Below, piece by piece: positions 25,601 to 36,037 of a stretch of DNA of 64,000 nucleotides. The notes beneath the pieces were generated by a model. That model did no database searches. It was not told where the DNA came from and was given only the letters and a program-made list of their open reading frames with translations. Made by a program: the position numbers and the translations under genes. Location: positions 1,426,001-1,490,000 of the forward strand of contig OZ237738.1 of NCBI GenBank assembly GCA_965178125.1, given 5' to 3'. How positions within the stretch are numbered: the first letter of the stretch is position 1; each line of letters starts with the position of its first letter. Origin of the DNA: Bilabrum cf. latius (taxonomy: Eukaryota > Bigyra: Bicosoecida > Bigyra > Bicosoecida).

Positions 25601-27403
25601 GCCAGGGTGCTCACGGACCGTGCCATCGCCAGCTACCATAAGTCCCAGGAGGCCGTGGTGGAGCTGTACGGTGCCCTGGGGCTGACTCGGGAGATCGACG
25701 GGGAGCTGCCCGAGGCAGAGGTGGCGGCCGCGGGGCTTCGCGCAGCCCGACCCGAGATCGTGTTCGTGCTCGGGGGGCCAGGCAGCGGCAAGGGCACCGT
25801 GTGCGCCAACCTGGTGCGGGACGAGGGCTTCGTGCACCTGAGCGCGGGGGATCTCCTGCGGGCCGAAAAGCAGCGCGACAGCGAGCACGGCACTATGATC
25901 GCCGCGTGCATCCGTGAGGGCAGCCTCGTCCCCGTGGCTGTCACGTTGGCGCTGCTCAAGGCTGCGATCGAGGGTAACGGCGGCAGGAAGTTCCTCGTGG
26001 ACGGCTTCCCTCGTGCAGCTGACCAGGCCGAGGAGTTCGAGAAGGTGCTTGGCAAGCCGGACCGCGTGATCTACCTCGACTGCCCCGAGGGCACGATGCG
26101 TGAGAGGCTCATGGAGAGGGGCAAGACCAGCGGGCGGGCCGACGACAACGAAGAGACCATCATGAAGCGGTTCAAGACGTTCCAGGACCAGTCGGTGCCG
26201 GTGGTGCACCGGTACGCGAGGGAGGGGCTGGTGGTGAACGTGGACGCGACAGCAGGCAGAGACGAGGTGTACCAGCAGGTGACGGAGCTGATGGCACCGC
26301 AGGTGTTCTTTGTGGCAGGAGGACCGGGCAGCGGCAAGGGCACGCAGTGCTCTCGACTTAGGGCCGAGTTCGGGTTCACCCACCTGAGCACCGGCGACAT
26401 CTTGCGCGCCAACGTCGCGAGGGGTACCCCCGAGGGCGAGCTGCTGGACAGCTACATGAAAGAGGGCAAGATGGTGCCTATGGACGTCATCATGGACGCC
26501 ATGAAGAAGGCCATGAGCAACGCGGGGCCTGGGAGATTCCTCCTCGATGGGTTCCCCAGGACCCTTGAGCAGGCGCTGGCCTACGAGGAGAAGCTGGGCA
26601 AGCCCGACGGAGTGCTCTTCTTCGACTGCCCCGAGGGCACGATGCGTGAGAGGCTCATGGAGAGGGGCAAGACCAGCGGGCGGGTGGACGACAACGAAGA
26701 GACCATCATGAAGCGGTTCAAGACGTTCCAGGAAACCACGCTCCCCGTGATCGCCCACTACAGAGAACAGGGCCTCCTTTGGCAGTTCTCCTCGATCCCG
26801 CCCAAGGATGTCGTGTACGCCTCGGTCCGTGAAAAGTTCATGCCGGAGCTCGTTGTGCTCGCAGGGGCGACCGGCTCCGGGCGCGGGGAGTTCTCGGCTC
26901 GGGCCGGGCTGCACCTGGGCTTCCACACGCTGCGCGTGAGCAAGCTGCTGGAGGAGGAGGCCGGGCGCGGCTCCGTGCACTCTGCGGGCGTGGCGCTCGC
27001 CCTGCGCACCAAGCGCACGGCACCCCTCGATGCGACCACATCTGTGCTGAGGCGGGCCATCCTGGCGTCCCCCGCGCGCCGGTTCCTGCTGGACGGGTTC
27101 CCTCGGGTGGTGAGCGAGGGCTTCCCCTCGGTGCACGACCAGGTGTTCGCGGTGGAGCAGGCAGTGGGCCCCATCCGCGGGTGCGTGTGCCTGGATGCGT
27201 CTGCCGACCAGAGGCAGGTGCGCGTGTCGGAGTCGCCTACGGTGGGCCAGCTGGCGGCGCTGCAGAGGAGCTTGCAGGTATTTGCGAGGGAGAAGCTGCC
27301 CGTGGTGCGGTTCTTCGGCAAGCTGAGCAAGACCTTCGTGGTGGACACCTCGGAGCGGTCGCCGGATGACGTGTGGGCCGAGGCGCAGCCTTTCCTGGAG
27401 TGA
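22643..27403 (+). CDS. multi-domain nucleoside diphosphate kinase / adenylate kinase
   Basis: Single exon, 1,586 residues, TGA stop, with TAG at 22853 and 23039. Three NDK-type units come first. NDK1 has ALVKPDACG and the active-site NATHGSDS near residue 163; NDK2 is degenerate with no active site; NDK3 has GVIKPG and NATHGSDS near 443. Five adenylate-kinase-type P-loop domains follow at about 617 (GPPGAGKGTQ), 800 (GGPGAGKST), 1043 (GGPGSGKGT), 1226 (GGPGSGKGT) and 1407 (GATGSGRGE, degenerate). AK1, 3 and 4 have the short lid RGKTSGR-like segment of AK1/UMP-CMP kinases; AK2 lacks it. Proteins with stacked NDK and AK modules are known from axonemes, where they buffer ATP and other nucleotides, so a flagellar role is inferred. 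The TAG at 22853 aligns with Gln in the NDK3 repeat. Confidence 0.9.
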
Positions 27404-27606
27404 TCTGAGGACCAGGACACCCAGCATTTGACTTGCTAGACACGTACTTTAAACGAGCTAATGCAGCACAAAGCAGCGAGGCACAGCGTGATCACGAATC
27501 CGCAGATCAAATTGAGTGCAGTTCACAGTGGTTCCAACACACACCTTTATCCAGACCTAAATCAGATTTAGCTTGCGAATCTACTATGAGCAGTTTCAAA
27601 CCCACA

Positions 27607-30489
27607 TCACTTCTTTTTCTTCTTCTTCTTGTCCCCTCCCTCCGCGTCCTCCCTCAGCTTCGCCCTCGCCTCCTTGTACCCAGTGATGGCGTCGTGGAAG
27701 CCGGCCCACTCCTTGTCCTCGTCCGCGAACACGCGGTGGCACCGGGCCAGCACGCCGAGGAACTCAGATTCCTGAAGCGGCCGCTTCTTCATCCGTTGGA
27801 TGCGGCGGCGGCTCAGCGTCGCGCGCACGGCCTTGAGTATGCTGCCCACGCTGTAGCCCGCGCTGATGTGCGCCAGGGAGGAGAAGTCCATCCCCTCGGC
27901 CCGGATGGGCGACTGGGCCGCCCGAAGCGCTCCCTCGATGGCCCTTTGCCACGTGTGCAACCTCGAGGCGTAGTCAGGCAAGGGACAGTAGATGTACTTG
28001 TCGAAGAGCGCCCTGTACTGCTTTTCCTCTCCGACCCACGGCTGGTTGGAGCAACCGATGATGAGCACCGCGTCGTCCGGCTGGAGGCTCTTCACGTACG
28101 TCGGCCAGTCCTTCCTGAATCTACTGAGGTCTTCGCCCTCGTCCCCGCCCTTGCCTTTCTTTTTCTTCTTCTTTTTCTTGGGATTCACGGCTAGCTTGTG
28201 GGCGTCATCAACGTAGAGCACCACGGGCTGGTTCGTCTTGTCCCTGGCCACTTCGAACACCATGTGCAGGAATTTGGCGGCCTCCTTCTTGTCCGAGTAC
28301 TTGCCCTCCAGGTTGCCCGCGCTCAGGTTCATGAAGAGCGCGCCCGCCTGGTTTGCGACGGCCTGCGCGAGCATGGTCTTGCCGCTCCCGTGGGGGCCGT
28401 ACAGCAGCAAGCTGCGAGGGGCCGGCCCCAGCTGCCTGGCCTCGCAGTAGTCGTGCTGCCCCATGCGCACCGCCTCGCTGCCCAGAGGCAGCACAGCGTA
28501 CTCTGTGATCGCCTGCCTGACTTGCTGCGCGGAGGGGTTCGCTGGCACCCAGTGAGGGTCCTCCGGGTTGCTCTGGTCCACGTACGCCGCCGATGTGCTC
28601 GTGGCGCGGGCCGTCGCGAGGAAATCGAACTGCCCGGAAAATGCCTCGATCCTGAGCCCCGGGTCCGTGTCATTGATGATCTTCTGCTCGATGAGCTCCG
28701 AGAGCATGTCGCTGACGGTCATGTCTCCCACCTGCTTGAGGCCGGGCAGCTTCTTGCCCTTGCCCTTCTTGCCCTTGCCTTTGCCCTTCTTGCCTTTGCC
28801 CTTCTTCTTTTTCTTCTTCTTGCCCGCGTTAATCACCGATTCCCAGTTGGCTAGCTGCTCCATCAGAGCCTTGTCCACCTCTTCCCTCAGCTAAGCCTCC
28901 ACAGCGGGACGGCTGCCCTCCTTGGCCAGGTCCTCGTCATACCTCGCCGGCCCGCTGCCACCGCCCGCGCCCGACGCAGCGCTGGCACTTGCAAGGGTGT
29001 CGTCTCGGTCCAGCCACGTCGCCTCGTAGCCTCTGATGAGCTTCTCCAAAAACTGTGTGTAGTCGGATCGTCCCACCAGAGGCTGAGGCATCTCGGGTGC
29101 ATCGTCCTCGTCCCCACCCTTCTTGCCCTTGCCTTTGCCCTTCCCTTTGTCTCCCTTTCCCTTGTCTCCCTTCCCCTTGCCCCCTTTCGCCGCCGCCTCT
29201 GCCTCCTCGCTCGCCTTGCTCTCTTCTGGAGTCGCCTGGAATTGGGCATAGTACGGCTCCAGAGTCTCCGGCACCTGGCCCCCGTCCCCGACCACCTGCG
29301 CCACCCATTCCGACCTGTCCCTAAACATCCTGTCCCGCATGTCCGTGCCCTCCTCGTCCAGAACGGTCTGCCGTAGCTCCACCAGCGCAGCTTCGTACTC
29401 CTCCTTGTCCTACCTCCGCTCTTCTCTCCTCACCGCGTCTGCCTCTGCCTTGGCTTCCTCCAAGGCCTCGAGCGCGTCGGGCGGCGGCGCCTTCATCCCG
29501 ATGAACTCCAGCTCCTCCTCCTTCTTCTTCTTGGCGGCCATGCGGCTGAGGTATCCCCTAGTCACCCGCTGCATCACCTCGGCTGCCGCCTCCACGTCCA
29601 TCCCCCCGCCCCCGCTCCCTCCCCCTCCCCCTCCCCCTCTCGAGTCGTCCGCGCCAGCCCCCGATGCAGGCCCACCGCCCCGACCACCCCCTAGCCCCAG
29701 CCCCAGGCCCAGGCCCAGTCCATCGGCGCCCCCCTCCGCTACACCCATGCCCCCCCTTGCACCCCCTTCGTACAGTCCCTGGCTCTGGTCCAGCTCGCCT
29801 GCCCTCCTGACAGCGTGTCCCCGCATGAGCCCCTGCCGCCCGCGCTCGTTCCGACGGATGATCGCGATGGCGTCTTCGGGCCGCATGCGCTCGCCCTCGT
29901 CCTCGAATAGGACGTCGTCCATCTCTACCAGGATTCGCTCGGCGCCGCTGTGCTTCTCTCTCATGATAGATCGAACCACTTCCGACCTCGCGGCCAGCTC
30001 CTTCTCCCTGTCTTCGACGAAGTACCGCGGGACGGGGAGATCAACGGCTTCTGGCTGCAGCTTCAAGTCCTGGAGCAGAGAATCGATAGCAACGTACTCC
30101 CAAGGAAAGTGGAACGCGGCAGTCGTTCCAGGGGGGGCTAGGCCGGGGTTTGGCGGGTTCCACTTGACGAGCTCGTGCTTGATCTGAACCACGCGCGTCA
30201 TGACGGCCTCCAGGGTCCTCCGAACGGCAACACGCTTCTGCGGATGACGCATTCCATTGTAGCAGTCGTTCAATTTTCGAAATATCTGAATGTACCTGAC
30301 ATACAGGGCCAAGTAGTGGTGAAATGCTTCAGTTCTGGTTGGCGTGGCGCTACTGAGGCCAGGATGGTCTGGCGGCAAATCCAGCGTGGGGTCTTCGATA
30401 TGGAGCTATTCATTTAGGTCTGTCATTGCCTCTTGCCACAAGGCGTCCATAGTGCTGCGAGGAGAGTGATTTTCATCTAAAGATTGCAT
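27607..30489 (-). CDS. DRC11: DRC11 / IQCA1-like AAA protein of the nexin-dynein regulatory complex
   Basis: 960 residues from the ATG at 30487-30489 to TGA, single exon, TAGs at 30406, 29410 and 28891. The N-terminus has MDALWQEAMTDLNE, then FHHYLALYVRYIQIFRKL and VPRYFVEDREKEL. An IQ motif lies near residue 305 (QRVTRGYLSRM), followed by EEYEAALVELRQTVLDEEG, spanning the second TAG region. The AAA domain has P-loop GPHGSGKT near 698, Walker B VVLYVDDAH and IIGCSN, then a Lys-rich C-terminus. DRC11 is the IQ- and AAA-containing subunit of the N-DRC linking axonemal doublets. Lys-rich and Gly/Lys/Asp low-complexity inserts separate the conserved blocks. It converges with the NDK/AK gene across 203 bp. 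Confidence 0.9.
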
Positions 30490-30688
30490 CCAGTCGATGG
30501 GTAGCCGCTAAATTCGAGATCCACTCATAACGCACCCACAGTGGCGTGAAAAACAAAGGAACTACGGTATAATGTGCAACTCACGCGGACGACATGGCAG
30601 TTGTTTCAGTGCGTCCAGCACTATGGGCCTCCAAACTCGGTATCCGTTGTCGCGACCAAAAGCGGAACCAATGGTGCGCGGCGCCATG

Positions 30689-33463
30689 TCACGTTGTCCG
30701 CGTCTGTTCGAGCCGTGCAGCCAAGGACCGCACCCAATCCTGCGCATCCACGATTGCTGGCAAGACACCCGGGTCTTTCACGCCGGCTGGCTGCCTCCCA
30801 AGGGCTACTTCGGCACCGCGCTCGCCCCTCCCTCCCGCGGCGCTGCCAATGGACGGTGCTTCCTAGCCCTAGCCCCCGCCCAGCCTCCGCGCCACCAGGG
30901 CTCCGTACCCGCCGGGTGGCGCCCAGCCCCTGTGAATGACCTTCACTCCCAGGCGGCGATAAAACCCCTCGAGAAATGTCGCGGAAACGGCCCCGCTACC
31001 AGTGTCCAACCCCAGCTCGCGCTCTGCCTCCTCCACGGCCTGCTCGTCGCTCAGCGAACGTTCGGCGATGTTCCTCAGCGCGGCACGCACCACCATGGCG
31101 TCGTGCCTGAGGCTGACGATCCCCGTGCGGCTCTCAGTGTTGGTGAAGAGACCGGCAGCCACCTGCCCCACCCCCATCTGCAGAGCCACCACGCCTTTGG
31201 GGCCCAGTGAAATGAGGGGGGCACCCGCAGCCACCGCTGCTTCCTCGGCGAAGGAAGAGGACAGCGCGTGCACCACCAAGTGGCAGCTGCTCAGCGACAG
31301 CCAGTCCTGCAGGGCAGCCTGCACGCCTGCAGCACTGGATCGTCCGTCGTGCACCGAGCTAAAGCCCCCACCTGCTACCGCCCCCGCCCCTGCACCTGCA
31401 CCTGCACCTGCACCTGCACCTGCACCTGCACCTGCACCTGCACCTGCACCTGCACCTGCACCTGCACCTGCACCTGCACCTGCTTCACCCGACCCGAACA
31501 GCCCGATCCCGGCCGCCTCGTCCACTGCTCTTTCATGCTGTTCCCGCTCCTGCTCCGAGTAGGCCTCGGCAGACCCAGACCCAGACCCAGACCCAGCCCC
31601 GGCCTCCGCTCCGCCGCCCGGCCGTCTCCTCTTCCTCTCTGCTGCAGCCGCCCGTCTCCTCGCCGTCCGGCCCTCACCGAAATCGATCGCGTCAGCTGCA
31701 CCGCTGGCCATGGCCCCCGCCTCTTTGGCCAGTCTCCGGAGCTTCTTGTGGATCCCCCTCTCCCGCCTCAGGATGGTCTGGATCCACGACGGAGACATCG
31801 CGCCGGTATTCGGCTCCGGGTCATCCCACGAGGACCCCTCGGCTGCCATCCCGGCGGCCCTCGCCTTGGCACGCCCCGAGATATTTAGCAGCGCCGCGGT
31901 TACCCACTTCCGGTTTGAGGCGGGCACCAAGGTCCAGGACCTCGCCCTCCGTGTGGCGAGGCCCCGTGCCCCCAGGGAGGAAGGGAGGGCTCGGGGCTGC
32001 GGAACCAGCGCCGCGCATTCGCACTCGCTCGCTCGAGGCCCCGCAGGATCCACATCCCCGAGTCTGCCCCGCAGAGCCGCGGGCGAGTCCCCGTCCCAGC
32101 CGCACCGCAGTCCAGTGCACCCCAGAGCGCGCACGAGGAAGGATGCGTACCTGGCAGGCGGGGCCACGCGGCTGAAGCTACCGCTGTCCGTTGTTCCCTG
32201 GGCTCCCCCGCCAGGCACCACTGGCCAGTCGAACCGCCCATCATCCACGCGCACGTGCAGCCCCAGCCGAAACGAGTCTGTTTTCCCGCTTCCCTTCACC
32301 CAGACACTGGGGGCGGGCATCCACTCCTTCCGCGGCGCATACCTGCCGCATACTGGAGCTGCTGCTGCTGCTGGCTGCTGCTGCGAGTGCTGCTCGCCCG
32401 TCTAGGGTGCAGCGCACGATCGCATGGACCGGGCGACCTTTTGGAGCACCAGCGCCTCCTCGGTGTCCTAAGCGCCGCCCGCTGAGTTCCCCAGAACCGC
32501 CGCCCTCATCCCCGCCCGCACCAGCGGCCAGAGCACGCCCCTGTAGAAGGCCCTCCTCCTCAGCTGTGCCTCGCGGCTCGACAGGTACACCAGGCGAAGG
32601 AAAGAGGTCGAGTCGATCGACGCCCAGCCGCGGCCAAAGCCCGGCTCTGCCCAGGACCATGACGGCGAGGCTCGCTGCGAACCTTCGCTCCTCGCTTCGA
32701 GCATCTCGAGGACTCTGCCCAGGACGTGGAGGTCGAACCTTCCCCTTGTGGCGCCCGTGAGCTGCTGCGTGACGTCTTCCGCCAGGGAACAGCCCATGCT
32801 GCGGTAGCGGGCCCGCCGTTCGAGGGTGCTCCTGCTGGCAGTCTCGTTTACGGCGCAGAAGCCGCGAGTGATGCGAGCAGTGCGGCCGTCGGGCAGCTAC
32901 TTTTCGCAGCTGCTCCGGTCGTAGAAATCCTGGAAGCAGGGCCCGTCGTACCGAAACAGCTACCCGTAGGGCGGCCCGTGCCCGGCCAAGGCACCTGCTC
33001 CAGCCAGCTCGCTCCACCGCGGCAGCGGCTCGAAGAGGTCGCTCCACTCGGCCTCGCATCCAAGGCCCGGGCGCCAGTCCACGGCTACGTGCAGCTACAG
33101 ATCCTGCGCTAGAGCGTGCATTGATGCTAGCGTTCTGAACCGGTTCGCCAGGCCCAGCGTGTGCAGCGGCAGCAAAATTGCACCGCCAGACCACGGAAAC
33201 AGGTTCGCCCCAGACTTCGCATCCCCCGCCCGCTGCACAAGGCGCTCTAGAGCTTGAAAGGCCCTAAGTGTTGACCTTGACTCTGACGTAACTGCAGCTC
33301 TCGCCGAAGTTAACAGTGTTGCGGTGCATGATGGAGGCGTTGGATCTTGTCGGTCGCTCAATCGGTCCAAGGCATCGTGGTGGTGAACGCAGGAGGTTTC
33401 TCGAACCATCGCGGATTCCGCGGTGGATAGTATGGCCGCACACATAACAAAAAGTGGCAGCAT
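30689..33463 (-). CDS. secretory-pathway glycosyltransferase, fucosyltransferase-like GT-B type
   Basis: 924 residues, TGA stop, seven in-frame TAGs (33095, 32960, 32897, 32468, 32402, 30869, 30863). The ATG at 33463 begins MLPLFVMCAAILSTAESA, a clear signal peptide or anchor. LGLANRFRTLASMHALAQDL and WRPGLGCEAEWSDLFEPL match the start of NodZ/O-fucosyltransferase-like enzymes, and LGLHVRVDDGRFDWP is the HxR donor-site motif. LVVHALSSSFAEEAAVAAG matches the late conserved region. A long Gly/Ala and basic low-complexity stretch lies between. No intron was needed to connect the blocks, although one in the weakly conserved centre cannot be excluded. Donor and acceptor sugars are not predictable. 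The DRC11-proximal gap (30490-30688) shows nothing. Confidence 0.65.
31389..31482. repeat. hexanucleotide microsatellite (CACCTG)n
   Basis: About 15 tandem CACCTG units inside the glycosyltransferase gene, read on the minus strand as alternating Ala-Gly codons. Purely in-frame, so length changes would only vary the linker. Confidence 0.95.
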
Positions 33464-33590
33464 GGTGGAATGTGACTGTGTTCTTGGCAAGAACAGAATG
33501 GCGCTTTCGCCTGTGTGTTCGTCACATGATTTCAAATTATTGTTTCACTCTCTGGCCGCTCGGCTGCACACCAAAGGAAGCCCAAGTAGA
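33464..33590. promoter_or_regulatory. divergent promoter, glycosyltransferase / GINS1
   Basis: 127 bp between opposed start codons. No TATA box seen; a TCACATGA element lies near 33520. Confidence 0.4.
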
Positions 33591-34323
33591 ATGGCGGCCT
33601 CTACTGCAACCGGAAAACCCTTAGGCCTGCCCGCAAGGGAACTTATCCGAGAGGTCCGCGGGATGGAGGGCCTACCAGCCTACAACGTGAGTGGTAGTGC
33701 AACTAGCATTTTTGCCTCACTCACGCTTGCAATCTCGATTGTATTACATCCAGATCCTCAGAATAGTTGATTAACAATTTATTGGGTTTGTTGAACCGCA
33801 GGACAATGGAGTACGCATCACAATCGCGGAGACAAATGCCCTGGTTGACGAGGTCGATGGCGTGATGGAAGCGACTGGCGGTGCTGACGCCGTAAAGAGA
33901 GACAGGTCCATGATGGCTGGTCTCATGGCGCTCAATGAGTTTGCAGTTAGGAACAGGAGGGTATTGATGGCGTATCATGAGCGGAGAGCTAGGAAAATTG
34001 AACAGATTCGATGGGACTACGGCGCAACGCTGCCTTCAGGGACAAAGAGCAGGCTTGGGGCAGGCGAACTGGACTACTTTAGGCAATACAACAGAATTTT
34101 GGCCTAGTTTGTTCGCGATTCCGGCATTGACGTGACGGTGGATTCTTGCGCTCCCGTGGGCGAGCCCCGGATCAAGGTGAGGGCGCTGTGCGACCTGACC
34201 GACGTGGTGGTGGGCGGCATCCCGAAATCGTACGTCAAGGGGCAGAGTGCCGTGGTATTCCGAAGGGACGTGGAGCACCTGGTGAGGCAGGGGAAGATGG
34301 CCCAGGAGGACGTGGCCTCTTGA
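33591..34323 (+). CDS. GINS1: GINS complex subunit 1 (PSF1)
   Basis: Exons 33591-33686 and 33802-34323 (intron GTGAGT...CCGCAG, 115 nt) give 205 residues, TGA stop, one TAG at 34105. ELIREVRGMEGLPAYN joined to DNGVRITIAE, RNRRVLMAYHERRARKIEQI, RWDYGATLP and the C-terminal SAVVFRRDVEHLVRQG follow PSF1 block by block, and the length matches the family (about 200). GINS is part of the CMG replicative helicase with Cdc45 and MCM2-7. The TAG sits in the linker after YNRILA, before the small C-terminal domain. The following 262 bp up to HemB hold no recognisable gene. Confidence 0.92.
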
Positions 34324-34585
34324 GGAAGGGTGTGATCTGTTCGTGCCTAACTGCCAGTGCCAGTGGCCCGGACCTCGCGCCGCGGCTTCAATGCCATGAT
34401 CGTGGGTTGCATGTATATCCGGTATAACGACGAATGAAATCCCGCATCTCTCTCGCACAAGCATGCAGGATTGAGGTCGTTCTGTGCATGCAGCGCCTCC
34501 GCACGCGCTGCCCATTCCACACTCTCTAGGCCTCCGCAGTGCCGGACAAGCACAGGGTCGCGCAGTGCAATGCACTGTGCTGGCC

Positions 34586-35908
34586 TCACTTGCCCTTGCC
34601 CAGCCCAAGCGGAGACGTGGCGATGGCACCGGACCCACCGCTCGCCCCCGCCCCCGCCCGGGGCTTGAACCCAGCATCGCCTCCCCGTTCGCCCAATGCT
34701 TTCGCGGCCTGCTCGGCAGACTCCTCCGCCCCCACCGCACCCACACCGGGGGTGGCCGTCAGCCCTGGGGCGGCTGCCTTCGCCCTGAGCAGCTTGGCAG
34801 CGTCCAAGGCGAAGTACGTGAAGATCATGCTGGCCCCCGCTCTCTTGATGGCCAGCAAAGACTCCAGCATGGTCGAGGGCAGGTCCAGCCAGCCCTTCTG
34901 CGAGGCAGCGTGCAGCATGGCGTACTCCCCACTGACCTGGTAGGCAGCCAGGGGCAGCGCACTGCGGTGCTTGAGGTCCCTGAGGATGTCTAGGTATGGA
35001 CCCGCGGGTTTGACCATGAGGAAGTCGGCGCCTTCCTCCTCGTCCAGGCGCGTCTCCTGGGCTGCTTCCGAGGGGTTGGCGGGGTTCAGCTGGTAGGTGC
35101 GCTTGTCCAGGGCGCGGGTGCCGGCCGCCTTGGAGCTTCCCACCGCATCTCTGAACGGGCCATAGAAGGCGGACGCGAACTTGGCCGAGTACGCCATGAT
35201 GCTCGTCTGGGTGCGGCCCGCTGCGTCAAGCGCGGAGCGGATGGCGGCCACGCGGCCGTCCATCATGTCGGAAGGGGCGACCATGTCCGCGCCCGCCTCG
35301 GCGTGAAGCACCGCCATACTTGCTAGAATCTTCACGGTGGCGTCGTTGTCGACGTATCCGCCGCTGCCGTCCAGCACGCCGTCGTGGCCGTGTGACGTGT
35401 AAGGGTCCAAGGCAACATCCGTGATTACCACCAGGGAGGGAAGCGCCTCCTTGATTGCTCGCACAGCTCGAAGTACGAGGGTGTCTTTCCGCAAGCCTTC
35501 CGTGCCGACCTCGTCTTTCTTGGAGCTATCGATGCAGGGGAAAATGGCGATGGCAGGAATTCCGAGCGACAAGGCCTCAGCAGCAGCCTTTATCGTCCCT
35601 GCGATGTTCCTCCGAACGACCCCGGGCATAGATCCTACATGCTCGTCCGGGGTGTCGTCTCCATCAAGGATAAACATGGGCAGAACGAAGTCTGATGGAT
35701 CCAGCTTCACCTCCTCAACCATGGCGCGCACGGCTGGAGTTACACGTAAGCGCCGTAATCGCCTAGGGATACCAGCTTCCTTTGAATTACTTCCAGACCC
35801 CGATGCCGCCGATGCCATGCTTGCAACCTTTTTACTGCCTAGTGGATGCCGCAGGCTGCCGAACACCAGCCGAGCTCCGATCGAAGGAGAGGTGCTCTTG
35901 TGAGGCAT
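34586..35908 (-). CDS. HEMB: delta-aminolevulinic acid dehydratase (porphobilinogen synthase)
   Basis: 440 residues, ATG at 35906-35908, TGA stop, no TAG, no intron. RRLRRLRVTPAVRAMV, FVLPMFI, the metal-site region DVALDPYTSHGHDG (about 165), the Schiff-base lysines in YSAKFASAFYGPF (about 243) and LMVKPAGPYLDI (about 300), and YQVSGEYAML are all present. It condenses two ALA molecules to porphobilinogen in tetrapyrrole synthesis. The metal-site cysteines of the zinc enzymes are aspartates, as in the Mg-dependent bacterial and plastid forms. The first ~45 residues, rich in Ser/Arg/Lys, could be an organelle-targeting sequence; plastid or mitochondrial location cannot be settled. It has an Ala/Gly-rich C-terminal extension. 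Confidence 0.95.
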   Translation of the reverse strand: MPHKSTSPSIGARLVFGSLRHPLGSKKVASMASAASGSGSNSKEAGIPRRLRRLRVTPAVRAMVEEVKLDPSDFVLPMFILDGDDTPDEHVGSMPGVVRRNIAGTIKAAAEALSLGIPAIAIFPCIDSSKKDEVGTEGLRKDTLVLRAVRAIKEALPSLVVITDVALDPYTSHGHDGVLDGSGGYVDNDATVKILASMAVLHAEAGADMVAPSDMMDGRVAAIRSALDAAGRTQTSIMAYSAKFASAFYGPFRDAVGSSKAAGTRALDKRTYQLNPANPSEAAQETRLDEEEGADFLMVKPAGPYLDILRDLKHRSALPLAAYQVSGEYAMLHAASQKGWLDLPSTMLESLLAIKRAGASMIFTYFALDAAKLLRAKAAAPGLTATPGVGAVGAEESAEQAAKALGERGGDAGFKPRAGAGASGGSGAIATSPLGLGKGK

Positions 35909-36037
35909 TTGAAGTAAGACGATCTGGCTCTTGGGTCTATTGCCGTCTTTATTTAAGTCTCAGCCGTCTAGTAGAGGCACGTTATCCTATTTAGTACAAT
36001 GGCCGCCTGAAACCTAGTCTGATATCTAAGCGTTGCC
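35909..36037. promoter_or_regulatory. divergent promoter, HemB / ferlin
   Basis: 129 bp between opposed starts. GCACGTTAT at 35977-35985 repeats the nonamer of the MDC1-like/CPSF100 promoter. Confidence 0.45.

Noticed and set aside
24140-27427. Long open frame (over 1,000 codons) on the minus strand opposite the NDK/AK gene
   Set aside because: High-GC coding sequence commonly leaves the antisense frame open. It has no recognisable domain, while the plus strand has clear kinase motifs.
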